Shown: piece after piece, positions 62,907 to 64,000 of the stretch
Numbering within the stretch: position 1 is the stretch's first letter
Layout: every line of letters begins with the position of its first letter
Assembly: GCA_013396655.1 (NCBI GenBank)
Contig: WBMV01006289.1
Location: forward strand, 3,952,342 to 4,016,341
Source of the DNA: Campylorhamphus procurvoides
Lineage: Eukaryota; Chordata; Aves; Passeriformes; Dendrocolaptidae
Reading direction: 5' to 3'
DNA length: 64,000 bases
Program-made: the position numbers and the translations under genes
Notes under the pieces: model-generated
The model's database searches: none
Told to the model about the DNA's origin: nothing
Seen by the model: only the letters and a program-made list of their open reading frames with translations

Positions 62907-64000
62907 ATGGAATCCTGAAACTGCACTTTTTAGTAATTTGTTTAACAGAAAAATGCTCAGCTTAGTATCTGGGAATTTGAGATTAATAACCTTGGCTAAA
63001 AATTGTCTCTAGCTCCAAGTAAAAAAATCTTTTTAAACACTGGCTTAGGTGTGTTGACAGAAGAAACAGTTCTTTTAGGCTTCTGAATTTATATGGGTAG
63101 GAGAACACCCCTTTTCATTATCAAATGGCAGAGGTGATGACTTTCAGTATAATGTTTCATATTTTCCTAGAGAAACTTTTAAAGGTCTTCACTCCCAAGT
63201 AGATTTTGTATAAGCATGAATGTTTGGCTTATCCATTTCCTTTACTGAACATGTAGCAAAGTCTAGAAAGTCTAGTTATTTCTTTTAAAATGTAGTTTGC
63301 TCTTCTTTGGGCTTTTTCAGTCCCACATATTTCTTAAATCTTGCAGCTAATGTATTTGGAAAACTTCTGTCATTGTCATAGAAGACATGGCTAACTCAAG
63401 AACGCAGTGGCTCTGTCAGGAGAACTGGGTGAAGAGATAATTTTAATGTGTACATATGTTTTTCCAAATACCCTTGCTGTATGCTGAGAAACAAATGAGT
63501 CCAGTCAAGTAGATAAAGCAATGATGCTTTTTGTGTGGTGTTTGTTAATGGTGTCTGCTGGAATACTTTACTCTATTGTACGAATAAGAAATGTGAAGTA
63601 ATTCTCAGAAATATTTCACTAGCTGTTCTGTAGCTCAGTGAAATGAAACCTGCAGTGGTTTAATATGTTTTTAATTAATATGTCTCCATAAGAACAAATC
63701 CAGTGGGATCTTACTAACAGTATTAACTCTGGTGAGACTATGCTACATATCAGAATTCTTTCAAACAGAATTGAAAGGAAGTAGTAGTTAAATTTTAATT
63801 TATTCAGATAATTTTGAATTTCCAATTATTTTATCAGTTTGGCAATGCATTAAAATATCTTTCTGTTTTATTCTTGAAAATGTTTCCACATTAGAAAATG
63901 TGTGTCTGCTCAGATAAAAGTACTCCCTGCTATATTTAGCTTATTCTCAGTATTTCCAAGGTTAGACCAACAGCAACATTCAAGGACTCAAGAATCAGAT
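62907..64000. other. AT-rich unique non-coding DNA
   Basis: I see nothing beyond AT-rich unique sequence up to the window edge. Confidence 0.6.

Noticed and set aside
1..64000. CRISPR arrays, operons, tRNA/rRNA genes, phage or bacterial systems
   Set aside because: The CR1 elements, LTR, AT-rich gene-poor texture and lack of coding density are those of vertebrate nuclear DNA, and no such feature is visible.

Overview
The window looks like an AT-rich, non-coding stretch of a bird (or other sauropsid) nuclear genome. The evidence is two 5'-truncated CR1 LINEs with the avian-type 3' end (a 'cccttccaac' block followed by ATTCTGTG/ATTCTG-like terminal repeats), the absence of recognisable Alu, B1, L1 or MIR copies, sparse repeats overall, and one solo LTR with a 6-bp target duplication of the ERVK (class II) kind. 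Almost all open frames are short and I could match none to a cellular protein, so I annotate no host gene. The window is probably gene desert or the inside of a large intron.

Layout. 1-12235: AT-rich unique DNA with one GC-richer patch (5860-6130) and two perfect 13-bp-arm inverted repeats (3738-3766, 6872-6905). 12290-13771: a 740-bp block present twice in direct orientation on either side of a single ambiguous base (13030). This is best explained as two contig ends that overlap but were not merged. The duplicated block holds the left part of the LTR (complete copy 13333-14072). 14080-23220: AT-rich unique DNA. 23222-23735: a minus-strand CR1 3' fragment. 23740-46790: AT-rich DNA with GC-richer patches at 26460-26780, 31020-31500 and 38160-38900, and perfect 22-bp palindromes at 30133 and 34702. 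47280-47960: the most promoter-like place, with a YY1-like ATGGCGGCC, a TATATAAAG box, and a 32-bp minisatellite just downstream of the predicted start. 51464-51525: two back-to-back perfect hairpins sharing a loop core. 53478-54771: a plus-strand CR1 with recognisable ORF2 remnants and an internal deletion of the reverse-transcriptase core. 54772-64000: AT-rich DNA; an unusually long unassigned open frame lies at 62331-62867 (minus).

No operon, CRISPR array, tRNA, rRNA, known ncRNA or new enzymatic system is visible. The observations most worth a second look are the assembly-level false duplication, the LTR it interrupts, the TATA-plus-minisatellite promoter candidate, the paired hairpins and the 178-codon open frame.
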